Source: Helicobacter jaachi (GTDB lineage: Bacteria > Campylobacterota > Campylobacteria > Campylobacterales > Helicobacteraceae). From it: a stretch of 64,000 nucleotides of DNA. Position 1 is the first letter of the stretch. The number at the start of each line of letters is the position of its first letter. The DNA is taken from NCBI RefSeq assembly GCF_000763135.2, contig NZ_JRPR02000002.1, positions 1 to 64,000 of the forward strand, read 5' to 3'. A program made the translations under genes and the position numbers. Of the stretch, positions 8,264 to 17,923 are shown piece after piece. Below the pieces are notes generated by a model, which was given only the letters and a program-made list of their open reading frames with translations, searched no databases and was not told where the DNA came from.

Positions 8264-8778
8264 TTTTTAAAATCTTCAAGCATAAAGGGCGGCAAGATAA
8301 AATCAATAATGCCCTCACTCTCTAGCGTTTGCGCGCTAGGATTAATAATAAAGCGCATCAAAACACCCTTTGGCACTAGTGCGCGAAATGAAGGGCAAAG
8401 ATAAGTAGCAAAGCTTTTTAAATCAGGTTGATGACCGATGATAAGCACATTTGAAGCCTTTTGAAATGCCTTTGTTTGCGTGAGTTTCATATATCCATCC
8501 AGTCCGCAATCAGGGGCAATCTCATCGCAAAGCATTATAGAATCTGTAGGGATATATTTGCTTAGCGGCTTAAAAGTTTGTTGTGTGCGCTTAGCAGGCG
8601 AGCAAAATACCATATCGATATTAAGATGCTGTATGATAAAGCGTGCCAAAAGCTTGCTTTGGGCTTTGCCTAGCTTGCTTAGTGGGCGAAAAATATCGCT
8701 TTTATCTGTTTTGTTTTTTAAGCGGTATTCCTCGCGGCTTATGGTATCTGCGTGGCGCAGGAGCGTGATTGTTTTCAT
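8260..8778 (-). CDS. Histidine phosphatase family protein (SixA-like)
   Basis: 172 residues. The phosphohistidine motif LLRHADT is at residues 5-11, the second Arg/Ser block FCSPAKRTQQT lies near 59-69, and the late catalytic His is in LIIGHQPDL near 113. The size and motifs match the short SixA branch, which removes phosphate from phosphohistidine (HPt) domains. The target is unknown. It sits between mtnN (15 bases upstream) and the pseudopilin pair (4-base overlap). Confidence 0.85.
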   Translation of the reverse strand: MKTITLLRHADTISREEYRLKNKTDKSDIFRPLSKLGKAQSKLLARFIIQHLNIDMVFCSPAKRTQQTFKPLSKYIPTDSIMLCDEIAPDCGLDGYMKLTQTKAFQKASNVLIIGHQPDLKSFATYLCPSFRALVPKGVLMRFIINPSAQTLESEGIIDFILPPFMLEDFKK

Positions 8779-8793
8779 AGTTATCCTTTAAGT

Positions 8794-9486
8794 TTATTTG
8801 AGAATCTGCTCACACATCATTATGACAAAATCCGCACTTCGCTTTGCGGAGCTTTCTAAAAATTCATCAAAGCTCACATCTGCGCTGCCATCGGCGCTAT
8901 CGCTAATTGAGCGCAAGATACAAAAAGGCACCTTGAGTAAATCACATACCACAGCCACCGCTGCGCCCTCCATTTCCACAGCATCGGCGCCAAAGTGCGT
9001 GATAATCCATTGCTTTTTTGCACTATCGGCAATAAACGCATCACCAGAAGCGATAATGCCTTGCTTTAATTTTATCCCTTGAGCCTTTGCAATGTCGCTA
9101 GCTACGGCATTAAGCGCGCTATCAGATTCTATAAATACCTTGCTTTCGGGGATAAAGCCTAGCGGGTGTCCAAAGGCAGTAATATCCACATCATATTGGC
9201 AAAGCTTTGTCCCTAGCACCAAATCGCCCACTTTCAAATCCGTGCTTAATCCCCCAGCCACGCCGCTAAAGATGATTTTCTCACAGCCAAAGTGTAAAAT
9301 CATCGTGCTAGCAGTGAGTGCGGCATGCACTTTGCCAATCTTGCTATATGCCACATAGATTCTATGTTTGCCCTTTTTAATCTCATAATAATTATTGCCG
9401 CCCACTTGCTTTGTCTCATAGTCTCCAAATCGCTCTAGCAGCGGCGTAATCTCCTCTACCATTGCTCCAATAATGCCTAGTGTCAT
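8794..9486 (-). CDS. mtnN: MTA/SAH nucleosidase (aminodeoxyfutalosine nucleosidase)
   Basis: 230 residues, the full length of the 5'-methylthioadenosine/S-adenosylhomocysteine nucleosidase family. The start MTLGIIGAMVEE carries a catalytic Glu, FSGVAGGLSTDLKVGD and VEMEGAAVA form the purine site, and SISDSADG carries the catalytic Asp. In Helicobacter this enzyme also hydrolyses 6-amino-6-deoxyfutalosine, a step of the futalosine menaquinone pathway, besides recycling SAM by-products. It follows fabD (48 bases apart), as in H. pylori (HP0089-HP0090), and is followed by the sixA-like gene. Confidence 0.95.
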   Translation of the reverse strand: MTLGIIGAMVEEITPLLERFGDYETKQVGGNNYYEIKKGKHRIYVAYSKIGKVHAALTASTMILHFGCEKIIFSGVAGGLSTDLKVGDLVLGTKLCQYDVDITAFGHPLGFIPESKVFIESDSALNAVASDIAKAQGIKLKQGIIASGDAFIADSAKKQWIITHFGADAVEMEGAAVAVVCDLLKVPFCILRSISDSADGSADVSFDEFLESSAKRSADFVIMMCEQILK

Positions 9487-9534
9487 ATTTGCTCCTTTTT
9501 TATAGTGATTTGCGCCCTTACGCCGCGCTTTATA

Positions 9535-10470
9535 TTAATCTTGTCGTATGCCCTCCAGGCATTCTTTTAGGCTTGTGAGATTGCTTACATTCCAAGTGGG
9601 GTGTTCGCTTAGGCGTTTGTTTAAGCCGCGTAGCACACTGCCATTGCCAAATTCAATAAAGCCATCTACATGCTCATTAAGTTTTAAAATGGATTGTTTA
9701 TACAGCACAGGTTGTGTAAGCTGCTTGCCTAGCAGTTCTGCAGCCTTTGGCTTTGTGTTATACACCTCAAGCGTGGCGTTTGATAGAATAGGCGTATTGA
9801 GGCCGCTATTGAGTGATTGCTCTAAAAGCTCTGTGAAAGGCTTTTGTATAGAATCTAGCATAGGGCAGTGGCTTGCTACCGACATAGGCAAAAGCAAAGC
9901 GCGCTTTGCTCCAAGTGCTTTTATGGCAGATTCACACTCACTCAAATCGCTTTTGCGCCCTGCTAGCACGATTTGCCCATCGCCATTGTAGTTAGCACAC
10001 CATATATTTTTGCCCTCACTCCGCGCGTTTGTGCAGAAAGTCTCTAGCGTCTTATCATCTAAGCCCACTACGACCATCATACCTGCGTCTTTGCCCTCGC
10101 ATGCCTGTGCCATAAGCTCACCGCGCTTTTGTATGACTTTTAAAGCTACTTCAAAGCTCATACCATCGCTTAAACTTACTGCGCTTACCTCGCCTAGTGA
10201 ATGCCCCATAGCAATGCTGGGCATAAGCGGATATTCGCTTTGAAACACGCTATGAGCAATCGCACTCACAAGGAAAATCGCGCTTTGCGTGTATTGGGTG
10301 AGGTTAAGTTTGTCATTTTCTGTAAATAATAGGGCTTTCATATCCATATTAAGCGTATCGCTTGCTTGCTCAAATAGCTCTTTTGCAAGGGCAAAATTAT
10401 CATAAAACTCCTTGCCCATACCTACGCTTTGTGAGCCTTGCCCGGGGAAAATAAATGCGTATTTCATCAT
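9535..10470 (-). CDS. fabD: Malonyl CoA-acyl carrier protein transacylase
   Basis: 311 residues. The acyltransferase fold is clear: FPGQGSQSVGMG at 8-19, the nucleophile motif GHSLGE with Ser91, and the catalytic His in VASHCPML near 197. FabD loads malonate from malonyl-CoA onto ACP to feed fatty-acid elongation in the cytoplasm. First gene of the fabD-mtnN-sixA-like-pseudopilin string. AAAGGA lies just upstream of the ATG. Confidence 0.96.
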   Translation of the reverse strand: MMKYAFIFPGQGSQSVGMGKEFYDNFALAKELFEQASDTLNMDMKALLFTENDKLNLTQYTQSAIFLVSAIAHSVFQSEYPLMPSIAMGHSLGEVSAVSLSDGMSFEVALKVIQKRGELMAQACEGKDAGMMVVVGLDDKTLETFCTNARSEGKNIWCANYNGDGQIVLAGRKSDLSECESAIKALGAKRALLLPMSVASHCPMLDSIQKPFTELLEQSLNSGLNTPILSNATLEVYNTKPKAAELLGKQLTQPVLYKQSILKLNEHVDGFIEFGNGSVLRGLNKRLSEHPTWNVSNLTSLKECLEGIRQD

Positions 10471-10583
10471 AATCCTTTTGGTGTGGTGATTAACATTTAA
10501 GGGCTAGATTCTATCACTACTTTGCTTTATTTTTTACATAAAGGCGTTTGAAAATATATTTAAACACATTGTATAACTTATGC

Positions 10584-10589
10584 TACAAT
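10584..10589 (+). promoter_or_regulatory. Candidate -10 box for the glycan gene block
   Basis: TACAAT preceded by TATGC, in the gap between divergent fabD and the O-antigen ligase gene, about 62 bases before the ligase start. Helicobacter sigma-80 promoters depend mainly on the -10 box, and no clear -35 is visible. Confidence 0.45.
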
Positions 10590-10650
10590 GCGTCCCTTTG
10601 CCATAGGCGTGCTTAAGCAAGCGCGCATTTTTAAAAATTAAAGGAGCAGA

Positions 10651-12087
10651 ATGGGTGTTCTTAAAAAATACAATGAGGAAATAACGCTTATACTATTTTG
10701 CTTAGGGCTGCTCTTTTACTCCATAGGGCTTTCACAATTCACGCGCTCCATTCGAACGCAGTCACTTTTTCACATAGGCGGACTTATTTTTATTATCTTT
10801 CATTACAAGGCTTTTAATAAATACACTTTGCGCGTGCTGCTTGTGCCTATTATTTGCTTTGGGGTGGTGCTTGTCTGCGCATTACTTACTGCCTTTGATG
10901 ATGTGTGGGAGCATAAATTCTCCATTATTTTAAAATCCATAAATCAGAATATCATTGGGCATTTTGTGCTTTTTAGCATGCTTTTTTTGTATGCGCTACA
11001 CGCTAAGGCAAGAAATGTCAAAATTTTGCTTATATTTTTTGTGCTTGTTTGTATTGTGCAAGTGCTTGCTATGGATTATTTAGGGCTTAAAAAGGGCTTG
11101 TTAAAAGGTGGATATGTGCCATTTTTTCATCGTGGTATTATCATGTATAATATTTGGTTGCTTGCTCCTATGGCGATGAGTTTAGCGGGCATTTTTGCTT
11201 TTAAAAACAGAATCTATAAGCTTTTAAGTGTGTTGGGTGTGCTACTCACACTATGTGCAATGCTTACAAATAGCGAGCGTAGCTTTTTGGTAGCTTTTGT
11301 GGTGATGATTTTTGTGCCATTTTTTGCATGGCATTATCGCCATAAGTTTGCCATCATTTGCAGCGCGCTTGTGGTGGGCGCAGTGTTTTTAAGTAGCTTT
11401 TATCATATTTCTAAGAGCTTGCCAGAGCGCTATAATTTTGCTCATATGGTGGATAATTTTCTTATCGTGTGGAATACGCCGCCTGCGGAAATGGGGCAGT
11501 ATGATGCAAATTGCTTTGCCAAGCAAAAATGGCTTATTTGCGCGAATCAAAGCTTAGAGCGTGGGAAAAGTGACATTTCGTGGGAGCATAGTTCGCTTTC
11601 ACGCATAGCTATGGCAAAATCCACTTGGCTTGCTTGGCTTGACAATCCTTTAAAACCGCATGTTGTGGGAGTATTTCTGGTAGGAGAGTATTTAGCGCGC
11701 TATCATGCACAAAATGATACGCTAAATCGTTCCTATATCGCGGGCTTTAGGTTTAAAAAGACAACCGATAATAATGATTTTGGCTATGTGCATATTCACA
11801 ATTTTCCTTTAAGCTTGCTTTTTTGCTATGGATTGGTGGGATTTATGGCAATTATAGCATTTCAAATATTTTTACTCATAAGCGCGCAAAGGCGCATTAG
11901 GGTGGCAAATGATAATCAAAGTGGCGCAATGGGATTTTGGGCTTTGAGTTTGTGTATTTTTGTATGTGGATTATGCGTGCAGTGCTTATTTGATGGTATT
12001 TATAGTGGCATTATGCAAAGTATTTTTATCTATTATGGATTTATGTGTGGGGTGATGTGGCGTGAAGATTGTCTTAACTATCGGTGA
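10651..12087 (+). CDS. O-antigen ligase family membrane protein
   Basis: 478 residues with about ten to twelve predicted membrane helices and a large periplasmic loop around 270-380. The loop is followed by the ligase-family signature VHIHNFPLSLLFCYGLVG near 390. WaaL/Wzy_C proteins transfer a polymer from undecaprenyl diphosphate to lipid A-core (ligase) or polymerise it; the sequence cannot separate these roles. AAAGGAG precedes the ATG. The next gene (glycosyltransferase) begins 26 bases before its end, so the three genes form a surface-glycan operon. Confidence 0.82.
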   Translation: MGVLKKYNEEITLILFCLGLLFYSIGLSQFTRSIRTQSLFHIGGLIFIIFHYKAFNKYTLRVLLVPIICFGVVLVCALLTAFDDVWEHKFSIILKSINQNIIGHFVLFSMLFLYALHAKARNVKILLIFFVLVCIVQVLAMDYLGLKKGLLKGGYVPFFHRGIIMYNIWLLAPMAMSLAGIFAFKNRIYKLLSVLGVLLTLCAMLTNSERSFLVAFVVMIFVPFFAWHYRHKFAIICSALVVGAVFLSSFYHISKSLPERYNFAHMVDNFLIVWNTPPAEMGQYDANCFAKQKWLICANQSLERGKSDISWEHSSLSRIAMAKSTWLAWLDNPLKPHVVGVFLVGEYLARYHAQNDTLNRSYIAGFRFKKTTDNNDFGYVHIHNFPLSLLFCYGLVGFMAIIAFQIFLLISAQRRIRVANDNQSGAMGFWALSLCIFVCGLCVQCLFDGIYSGIMQSIFIYYGFMCGVMWREDCLNYR

Positions 12088-13183
12088 TATAAGTATTACT
12101 GGCGGAGCAGAGCGCGTATGCGTGAATCTTGCCAATGCACTTTGTGAGCGTGGCTTTGAGGTGATTATCTTAAGTTTTTATAAGGCAAGCGATAATCTGC
12201 CCTATATGCTAGATTCGCGCGTAAAGCTGCATATTTGGAATGACTTTTCAGAATCTATTTTGCAAAATCGCGCTAAGCGCTCCTTTCTTTTTAAAATCTA
12301 CTATAAAAATTTTTATAAATTTATCCTTAATCTCAAAATATGGGCGCATTTTAAGGACATTGATGCAGTGATTGCTAATTGCTTTACTTTCACGCCATTT
12401 TTAAAGCGTAAAAATGTGCGCTACTATCGGATTTTGCATACTAATTTTACACGCTACATCTCGCGCAATAGGTATTTTGATACGCTTATTGCGCTTTCAA
12501 CGAGTGAATTGCACATCTGGCAGCGATTTCATAAGCATATTGTGGTCATTCCTAACTTTATCCCCACTATTCCCACACAATGCGCGGATATGAGTAAAAA
12601 GATGATTGTTTCTGCGGGGCGTCTGAGCAGTGAAAAGGGCTTTTTGCGCCTTATTGATATATGGGCAGCAGTGTGCAAGTATGAGCAGCATAATTGGCAT
12701 TTGTGTATTGTGGGTGGGGGCGAGCTAGAAGCGCAAATGAGAGGCAAAATCGCGCAGTATAATCTCCAAGATTCTGTAATTATGAAGCCTTTTACAAAAG
12801 ATATGGAATCTGTTTATATGAGTGCGAGTATTTATGTAATGACTAGCCATTCTGAGGGCTTTCCCATGGTGCTTGTAGAGGCGAGTAGCTATGGACTGCC
12901 TTGCATTGCCTTTGATGTGCCAACGGGTCCTAGCGATATTATAGAATCTAATATAAGCGGGGTTTTAGTCGCAGATAATGACTTAGAAGCCTATGCAAGA
13001 GCGCTTTTAGCACTTATGAATGATGAAAATAAGCGCGCCACAATGGGTGCGCATGCCAAAGCACGCATAAAGGCGCATTTTAGCAAAGAGGCGATTATGC
13101 CTTTGTGGGAGCGGCTATTAAGAGGCGAGCAAAATAAGGCAAATGGAGAAGCAAGTGGAGAGCATAGAGGGCAAAGCACATAA
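12062..13183 (+). CDS. Glycosyltransferase family 4 protein
   Basis: 373 residues from a GTG start that overlaps the ligase gene by 26 bases. GT-B fold: the N-terminal half has GDISITGGAERVCVNLANAL, and the C-terminal half opens with VSAGRLSSEKGFLRLID and carries the nucleotide-sugar motif EGFPMVLVEA (E-x7-E) and a PTGPSDII segment. It is likely a cytoplasmic retaining enzyme that adds a hexose-type sugar to LPS or LOS from a nucleotide sugar. Donor and acceptor cannot be read from sequence. It ends 10 bases before the next glycosyltransferase start. Confidence 0.88.
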   Translation: MKIVLTIGDISITGGAERVCVNLANALCERGFEVIILSFYKASDNLPYMLDSRVKLHIWNDFSESILQNRAKRSFLFKIYYKNFYKFILNLKIWAHFKDIDAVIANCFTFTPFLKRKNVRYYRILHTNFTRYISRNRYFDTLIALSTSELHIWQRFHKHIVVIPNFIPTIPTQCADMSKKMIVSAGRLSSEKGFLRLIDIWAAVCKYEQHNWHLCIVGGGELEAQMRGKIAQYNLQDSVIMKPFTKDMESVYMSASIYVMTSHSEGFPMVLVEASSYGLPCIAFDVPTGPSDIIESNISGVLVADNDLEAYARALLALMNDENKRATMGAHAKARIKAHFSKEAIMPLWERLLRGEQNKANGEASGEHRGQST

Positions 13184-13193
13184 GGGGGAGCGC

Positions 13194-14261
13194 ATGAGAT
13201 TTTTTATTATTGTGCCTATTTTTAACGCACAGCATTACTTGCATAGGTGTTTAGATTCTATATTGGCGCAGAGTTATGCGCATTTTAGGGCTATTTTAGT
13301 AAATGATGGTAGCAGTGATGAAAGCTTAGAGATTGCTAAAATTTATGCGCAAACAGATGAGCGATTTGAAGTTATTTCACAGGCTAATGGAGGCTCAAGC
13401 GTAGCACGCAATAGTGGATTAAAGCGTGTGCGCGAAATACTTTATAATGATACGCTTTGTGGCGATACTTATACTTCGCCCCCCCCCCCGCAAGAATATC
13501 ATAACTATATAGTTTTTCTAGATTGTGATGATTATTTGGAGCAAAATGGGCTTAGGATATTGCATGATAGGCTTAAAGGGCATAGGATACAAGTGCTGGT
13601 GGAGAGCAAAATCACCGCGCGCAGTGCGGAAGATGATAAGATTGTGCCATTTGGGTATCGGGTGTTTGCTCCTTATTTGAAAGGGCTTTATAATGCAAGT
13701 AGCATTGCCAAAGCTAATAATGCGCCAATCGCTACGACATGGGCGTTTATTATAGAATCTAGCTATTTTTTTGCGCATAATTTTGCATTTATCCCGCATA
13801 TTATTTTTGAGGATATTGCTTTTTGCACGGAAGTTACGCTTAAAGCGCAAAGCATTTATATTGATGAGGCGCATTTTTATAATTATGTCCTAACACCCAA
13901 CTCCATAATGCGCGCACACAAAGACGCGCAGCGATACATTAAGGAGGCGTATAGTTATTTTTTTACTTTGGAATTTTTTAGAAAAATGCGCCAAAGTAGC
14001 GATGATGAAGCCATTTGCGGCTATTGTGAGCGAATGCTAGTGCATTTTACTAAAGAGTTATTGCGCGCTTTGCAGTTTGTGGGCTACCGCGCGGAAGTGG
14101 GCTTCACACAGCGAGATTTAGACGCGTATGTGCCTTATATGCGCGGCAAATATTACTTTTGCTACAAATATCCTAGAATCTATGGCTACCCTAAACGCAT
14201 TCGCCTTTGGTGCGAGAACGTATTTGCTAGACTTTGCAAGCACGCACATTCCACAAATTGA
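13194..14261 (+). CDS. Glycosyltransferase family 2 protein with poly-C tract
   Basis: 355 residues from the ATG at 13194, preceded by AAGGGGGAG. An in-frame ATG at 13143 lies inside the previous gene and is less likely. GT-A fold: FFIIVPIFNAQHYLHRCLDS at the N terminus, VNDGSSDES near 41, GGSSVARNSGL near 71 and the metal-binding FLDCDDYLE at 108-116. A run of 11 C at 13479-13489 encodes Pro96-Pro99, just before the DxD region. At this length the frame is open; gain or loss of one C would truncate the protein before its catalytic Asp residues. A phase-variable LPS/LOS enzyme is therefore likely. Confidence 0.88.
   Translation: MRFFIIVPIFNAQHYLHRCLDSILAQSYAHFRAILVNDGSSDESLEIAKIYAQTDERFEVISQANGGSSVARNSGLKRVREILYNDTLCGDTYTSPPPPQEYHNYIVFLDCDDYLEQNGLRILHDRLKGHRIQVLVESKITARSAEDDKIVPFGYRVFAPYLKGLYNASSIAKANNAPIATTWAFIIESSYFFAHNFAFIPHIIFEDIAFCTEVTLKAQSIYIDEAHFYNYVLTPNSIMRAHKDAQRYIKEAYSYFFTLEFFRKMRQSSDDEAICGYCERMLVHFTKELLRALQFVGYRAEVGFTQRDLDAYVPYMRGKYYFCYKYPRIYGYPKRIRLWCENVFARLCKHAHSTN
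13479..13489 (+). repeat. Homopolymeric C tract (11 C), phase-variation site
   Basis: Eleven consecutive C inside the family 2 glycosyltransferase, the only long G/C homopolymer noticed in the window. Slipped-strand mispairing at such tracts switches surface-glycan genes in Helicobacter and Campylobacter. Read as 11 C the downstream frame is on. Confidence 0.85.
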
Positions 14262-14295
14262 CGCTAAAGCGCGCAGTTTCACGCAACTATTAAAA

Positions 14296-14325
14296 CTAGA
14301 TTCTATATTTTGATATAGAATCTAG
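14296..14325. terminator. 13-bp perfect stem after the glycan genes
   Basis: CTAGATTCTATAT (14296-14308) pairs perfectly with ATATAGAATCTAG (14313-14325) around a 4-base loop, 34 bases after the glycosyltransferase stop. It is an inverted pair of the AGATTCT word. No T-run follows, so terminator function is inferred. Confidence 0.5.
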
Positions 14326-14373
14326 CGCACAAGATGTTAAGATAATGCAAGAGATGATATTAAAGGAGCAAAT

Positions 14374-14706
14374 ATGCAAGAACTAAAAGGCAAAAACAAT
14401 CTAAGCCTAGCCACGCCTGTGTATGCAAAAGATTTAGATGAGAGTTATTGTATTATTGATATTCGCTATCCTGAAGACTACGCCGCACGCCATATTAAGC
14501 ATTCCCACCAACTCAATAATCCCTATGATGTCTATGCTTTTATTAAAACCCACCCACAGGATAAATGCGTGCTAGTGTGCTATTCTGGGCATACAGCAAG
14601 TATTCTAGGCACAGAGCTTGTGCAGGAGGGACTAGGAAATGTGTATTTTTATGATGATGATTTTAGCACGCTTGAGGGCGCAAAAGTGGAGCTTATTAGC
14701 CCATAA
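14374..14706 (+). CDS. Rhodanese-like domain protein
   Basis: 110 residues, a single rhodanese domain: IIDIRYPEDYAARHIKHSHQ near 28-47 and the active-site loop VCYSGHTAS with the catalytic Cys near 70. Such stand-alone cytoplasmic domains carry sulfane sulfur or act as persulfide relays; the substrate is unknown. AAAGGAG lies 7 bases before the ATG. It sits alone between the glycan block and plsY. Confidence 0.88.
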   Translation: MQELKGKNNLSLATPVYAKDLDESYCIIDIRYPEDYAARHIKHSHQLNNPYDVYAFIKTHPQDKCVLVCYSGHTASILGTELVQEGLGNVYFYDDDFSTLEGAKVELISP

Positions 14707-14718
14707 TGCAAATATGCT

Positions 14719-14724
14719 ATAATG
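14719..14724 (+). promoter_or_regulatory. Extended -10 promoter of plsY-folB
   Basis: A perfect TATAAT preceded by TATGC (extended -10), 45 bases before the plsY ATG and just after the rhodanese stop codon. No -35 element is evident, as usual in Helicobacter. Confidence 0.65.
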
Positions 14725-14768
14725 TGCGCTTAAGATTTTGTGCCATAAGGTGCGATTAAAGGATAATT

Positions 14769-15443
14769 ATGAGTGTTTTGGCGGATATGCTTTCTGTATT
14801 GAGTAATATTAATATCATTTTTTACATTATTGCTTTTTTGTTTGGAGGGATTCCTTTTGGGTGGCTTTTGGTAAAGCTTGTATATAAAGTGGATATTAGA
14901 GAAGTAGGCTCGGGTAGCATTGGCGCGACAAATGTTTATCGCGCGATAAAAGATAAAGATGAGAAAAAGGCAAAGCTTTTCTCGCTGCTTACTATCATAC
15001 TTGATGCGATAAAGGGCTTAATAGTCGTAGCACTCGCAAAGATAGTGGGCTTAAGCTTTGAAACGCAATGGACTATCGCGCTTTTGGCAATTTTAGGGCA
15101 TTGCTATAGCCCATATTTAGGATTTAAGGGCGGCAAGGGTGTGGCTACAGCGATTGGCTCTGTGCTATTACTTATCCCGGTGGAGGGCGTGTGCGGATTA
15201 GTGGTGTGGGGGATTGTGGGCAAGGTATTTAAGATTTCATCTATTTCCTCGCTTGTAGGCGTGCTAAGCGGTATTGCGCTTACTTTTGTTGTGCCTTATG
15301 TGCTGCCATTGCCCAAAAGCATATCTATCATCGAGCAAATCCACACGCACACGCCTGTGGTGCTTATAGGCATTATTATCCTCTATACGCATATCCCAAA
15401 TATCAAGCGACTTTTTAGCGGGCAAGAAAGCAAGGTGCTATAA
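14769..15443 (+). CDS. plsY: Glycerol-3-phosphate acyltransferase PlsY
   Basis: 224 residues and about five to seven membrane helices. The family motifs are present: FGGIPFGWLLVK near 24, GSGSIGATNVYRA near 48-60, and GHCYSPYLGFKGGKGVATAIG near 117-137. PlsY uses acyl-phosphate made by PlsX to acylate glycerol-3-phosphate in the inner membrane, the first step of phospholipid synthesis. The start has AAAGGA upstream. folB follows 34 bases later, probably on the same transcript. Confidence 0.96.
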   Translation: MSVLADMLSVLSNINIIFYIIAFLFGGIPFGWLLVKLVYKVDIREVGSGSIGATNVYRAIKDKDEKKAKLFSLLTIILDAIKGLIVVALAKIVGLSFETQWTIALLAILGHCYSPYLGFKGGKGVATAIGSVLLLIPVEGVCGLVVWGIVGKVFKISSISSLVGVLSGIALTFVVPYVLPLPKSISIIEQIHTHTPVVLIGIIILYTHIPNIKRLFSGQESKVL

Positions 15444-15477
15444 CTTAGCGCTTAAAAATAAAGGCAATAGTCATACA

Positions 15478-15819
15478 ATGAGTGAAATTATCACGCTACA
15501 CATTGAAAATCTTAGCTTTGAGGCTATTATGGGCATTTTGGAATCTGAGCGGCAGACTCCCCAGAGTATTCTTATTGAGGCGCGCTTAGATTATGCGTAT
15601 TTGCCTAATGGCGCGTTTTTAAACTATGTGGAGATTTGTGAGTTTATCATTCATCACATACAGCTTAATGCCTATGAGCTTATAGAATCTGCCCTACTTC
15701 AGCTCTCAAGCGCGCTAAAAGCAGCATTCCCACATATCAAGGGGCTTTATATTTGCATTAAAAAGCCCCAGATTCTATCTCCCTATGTTGTGGGCGCAAG
15801 CATAGAAAAAATATTTTAG
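15478..15819 (+). CDS. folB: Dihydroneopterin aldolase
   Basis: 113 residues, the FolB size. The N-terminal LHIENLSFEAIMGILESERQ, which matches the usual L-x-xGILxxER motif, and the C-terminal IKKPQ near 98 support the call. FolB splits dihydroneopterin to the pterin alcohol used for folate. The protein is soluble and normally an octamer or tetramer. It shares the plsY promoter by position and is convergent with the chemoreceptor gene. Confidence 0.9.
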   Translation: MSEIITLHIENLSFEAIMGILESERQTPQSILIEARLDYAYLPNGAFLNYVEICEFIIHHIQLNAYELIESALLQLSSALKAAFPHIKGLYICIKKPQILSPYVVGASIEKIF

Positions 15820-15848
15820 AGTAAGCGCATCTTAAAGCAAAAGTGCCA

Positions 15849-17801
15849 TTAAAATTTCTTTTTCTCTAATTGGCTTAAAATATCTTGCACAATAGCAAAG
15901 ATTTTTTTACTTACTTCTTGTGTATCATCAGCAATATGCACATTGCCTTGTGTGGCTTGAGAAATAAGAGAGATATTTTCATTCACTTTTGCAATGCCAA
16001 TATTTTGCTCATCTATGAGGCTTGTCATATCCGCAATGCCTTGTGTGAGTATATTTGTATTGCTTTCAATCTCGCCAAGTGATTTTTGTGTATTTTCTGC
16101 GAGTTTTCGCACTTCATCTGCTACCACTGCAAAACCTCGCCCATGCTCGCCTGCGCGCGCGGCTTCAATAGCGGCATTGAGCGCTAGTAGGTTAGTTTGC
16201 TCCGCGATAGCCTTAATCATCTCTACAATGTTTTTAATCTCTTCAGCCTGTGAGCTTACATCTTTAGATTTTTGCGCAATGCCGCTAATAGATTCTGTAA
16301 TGCCCTCAATAGACTTTGCTGTATCCTCTACGCTTGTAGCTTGAGAAATAGAGCTATCGTGCAGCTTTGAGACATTCTCATCAAGAGTATGTGCTTGCGT
16401 GCCTAATTCTTTGGCTAGCACATCATTTGAGGCAAGCATTTTGGCAAACTGTGCAATAGTTAAGTTAATACCGCACTCTATACCGATTGGATTTTCAATC
16501 TGGCGTGAGTAGTCATCATTTTGCACAAATTCTAGCACAGAAGTTATGCGCGAGAGTTCTGGTGAAATATTCTTGCCCAAAAGCTCGCTCATAGCATTCA
16601 AAGAATGGATAATTTCTAATAAATTTGGATTATGGCTTGTAAGCTCTAGCTGCATACCAAAGCGCCCTTGCTTGGCTTGAGCGATGAGGTTATTAATGCC
16701 ATTTAAAAGCTCTTTTTCCTCCTCTCTAGCCTGCAGCGTATCTGTAATCTCGCGATTAATCTTATAGCTCATTTTGCCTATTTCATCATTACTCACAATG
16801 TGCATAGCCTCTGGAGGATTAGGCGAGCGGAAACTTAGGAATTTAAAAAAGGCTGATAGGTTAGATTCTATAATCGCTAGCGGTTTAAGATTATAGCGCA
16901 CGACAAATGCCACACCTAGACTCGCACAAATAATAATCCCCACAAACCACATTAAATTCCCTAAAAAGAGACTAACTAAAAAGGGCTTGTATTCATTTTC
17001 GCTGCTCACTACGCATATTTTCCACTCAAGCGAATTAACACGACAAATCCCATGCTTTTTATCACTCTCCCCTGCGCGATAAAAGCTAAATGCTTCGCCA
17101 GCATTGCGCTCTTTAGCCGCTTGCAAGGAATGCAGCACATCTTTGCCTGTGCTATTCATCACAAAGCTTTCAATGGGGTGAATGTAAAACACATCTTTTA
17201 AAATCACAATATCACGCGCTTTGCCACGCAGCACTTTAATTTTTTCACCAAAATCGCTTAGCTTTAAATTAATCGCTACTACACCGCTAATATTGCCACT
17301 TTCATTATGCATAGGGGCAAAAAATGTGATGATATTCTCCCCACTTACAGAATCTACATAAGGCTCGGTATTGCCTGCTTTACCACTTTGCAGGGCATTT
17401 TTAAACCATATAGAATCTCTTGCATCATAATTTTTCCCCTCTTTTGTTTTAGCAAATCTCACCTTATAGCCCTCGCTTTGCGCGGATACAAAGGTTAGCC
17501 CATCATCAGCATACGCCACAGAAATTTGCAACACATTTGAAATCACACCCGCATTGCGCAGATATGAGATGAGGTTATATTCTGGGTGCGAGGTTAAATC
17601 ATTAGCAATATTTTGCGCAAAGGAGAGTTGTGCATTGACTAGATTATCCACATACGCCATAACAATATCTATACGCGTCGCATTGCGCTCAATACTATTA
17701 TTTATAAACATCGTGCGTTGCTTATAATACTCCACGCCCCCAAAAATCAAAAAACATACAATCAAAATGCCTATAACGCCTATTAACATTTTCTTTAACA
17801 T
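15849..17801 (-). CDS. Methyl-accepting chemotaxis protein with Cache sensor
   Basis: 650 residues. TM1 is about 6-24, a periplasmic dCache-type domain spans about 30-270 ([15 protein letters not shown]...[16 protein letters not shown]), and TM2 is about 278-300. A HAMP-like linker and a helical segment follow, then the highly conserved signalling tip [20 protein letters not shown] near 540. It would sense a small ligand outside the inner membrane and control CheA. The ligand is not predictable; dCache domains often bind amino or organic acids. Monocistronic by position. Confidence 0.93.
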   Translation of the reverse strand: MLKKMLIGVIGILIVCFLIFGGVEYYKQRTMFINNSIERNATRIDIVMAYVDNLVNAQLSFAQNIANDLTSHPEYNLISYLRNAGVISNVLQISVAYADDGLTFVSAQSEGYKVRFAKTKEGKNYDARDSIWFKNALQSGKAGNTEPYVDSVSGENIITFFAPMHNESGNISGVVAINLKLSDFGEKIKVLRGKARDIVILKDVFYIHPIESFVMNSTGKDVLHSLQAAKERNAGEAFSFYRAGESDKKHGICRVNSLEWKICVVSSENEYKPFLVSLFLGNLMWFVGIIICASLGVAFVVRYNLKPLAIIESNLSAFFKFLSFRSPNPPEAMHIVSNDEIGKMSYKINREITDTLQAREEEKELLNGINNLIAQAKQGRFGMQLELTSHNPNLLEIIHSLNAMSELLGKNISPELSRITSVLEFVQNDDYSRQIENPIGIECGINLTIAQFAKMLASNDVLAKELGTQAHTLDENVSKLHDSSISQATSVEDTAKSIEGITESISGIAQKSKDVSSQAEEIKNIVEMIKAIAEQTNLLALNAAIEAARAGEHGRGFAVVADEVRKLAENTQKSLGEIESNTNILTQGIADMTSLIDEQNIGIAKVNENISLISQATQGNVHIADDTQEVSKKIFAIVQDILSQLEKKKF

Positions 17802-17923
17802 TCATGCTCCTTAAGATTTTCTTTAAATTTTGGAGCATCATTTTTATGAAGGCACTTAAAAAATGATGACTAGTTATGTAAGAAAAAAGTAAATTGAGGG
17901 GAGAAAATGTAAAATGTAAGGAT

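Noticed and set aside
14128-14313. A 61-residue plus-strand frame at the end of the family 2 glycosyltransferase
   Set aside because: Mostly overlaps the real gene in another frame and ends in the AGATTCT palindrome; it could only matter as an alternative-frame tail after poly-C slippage, which the stop positions do not support clearly.
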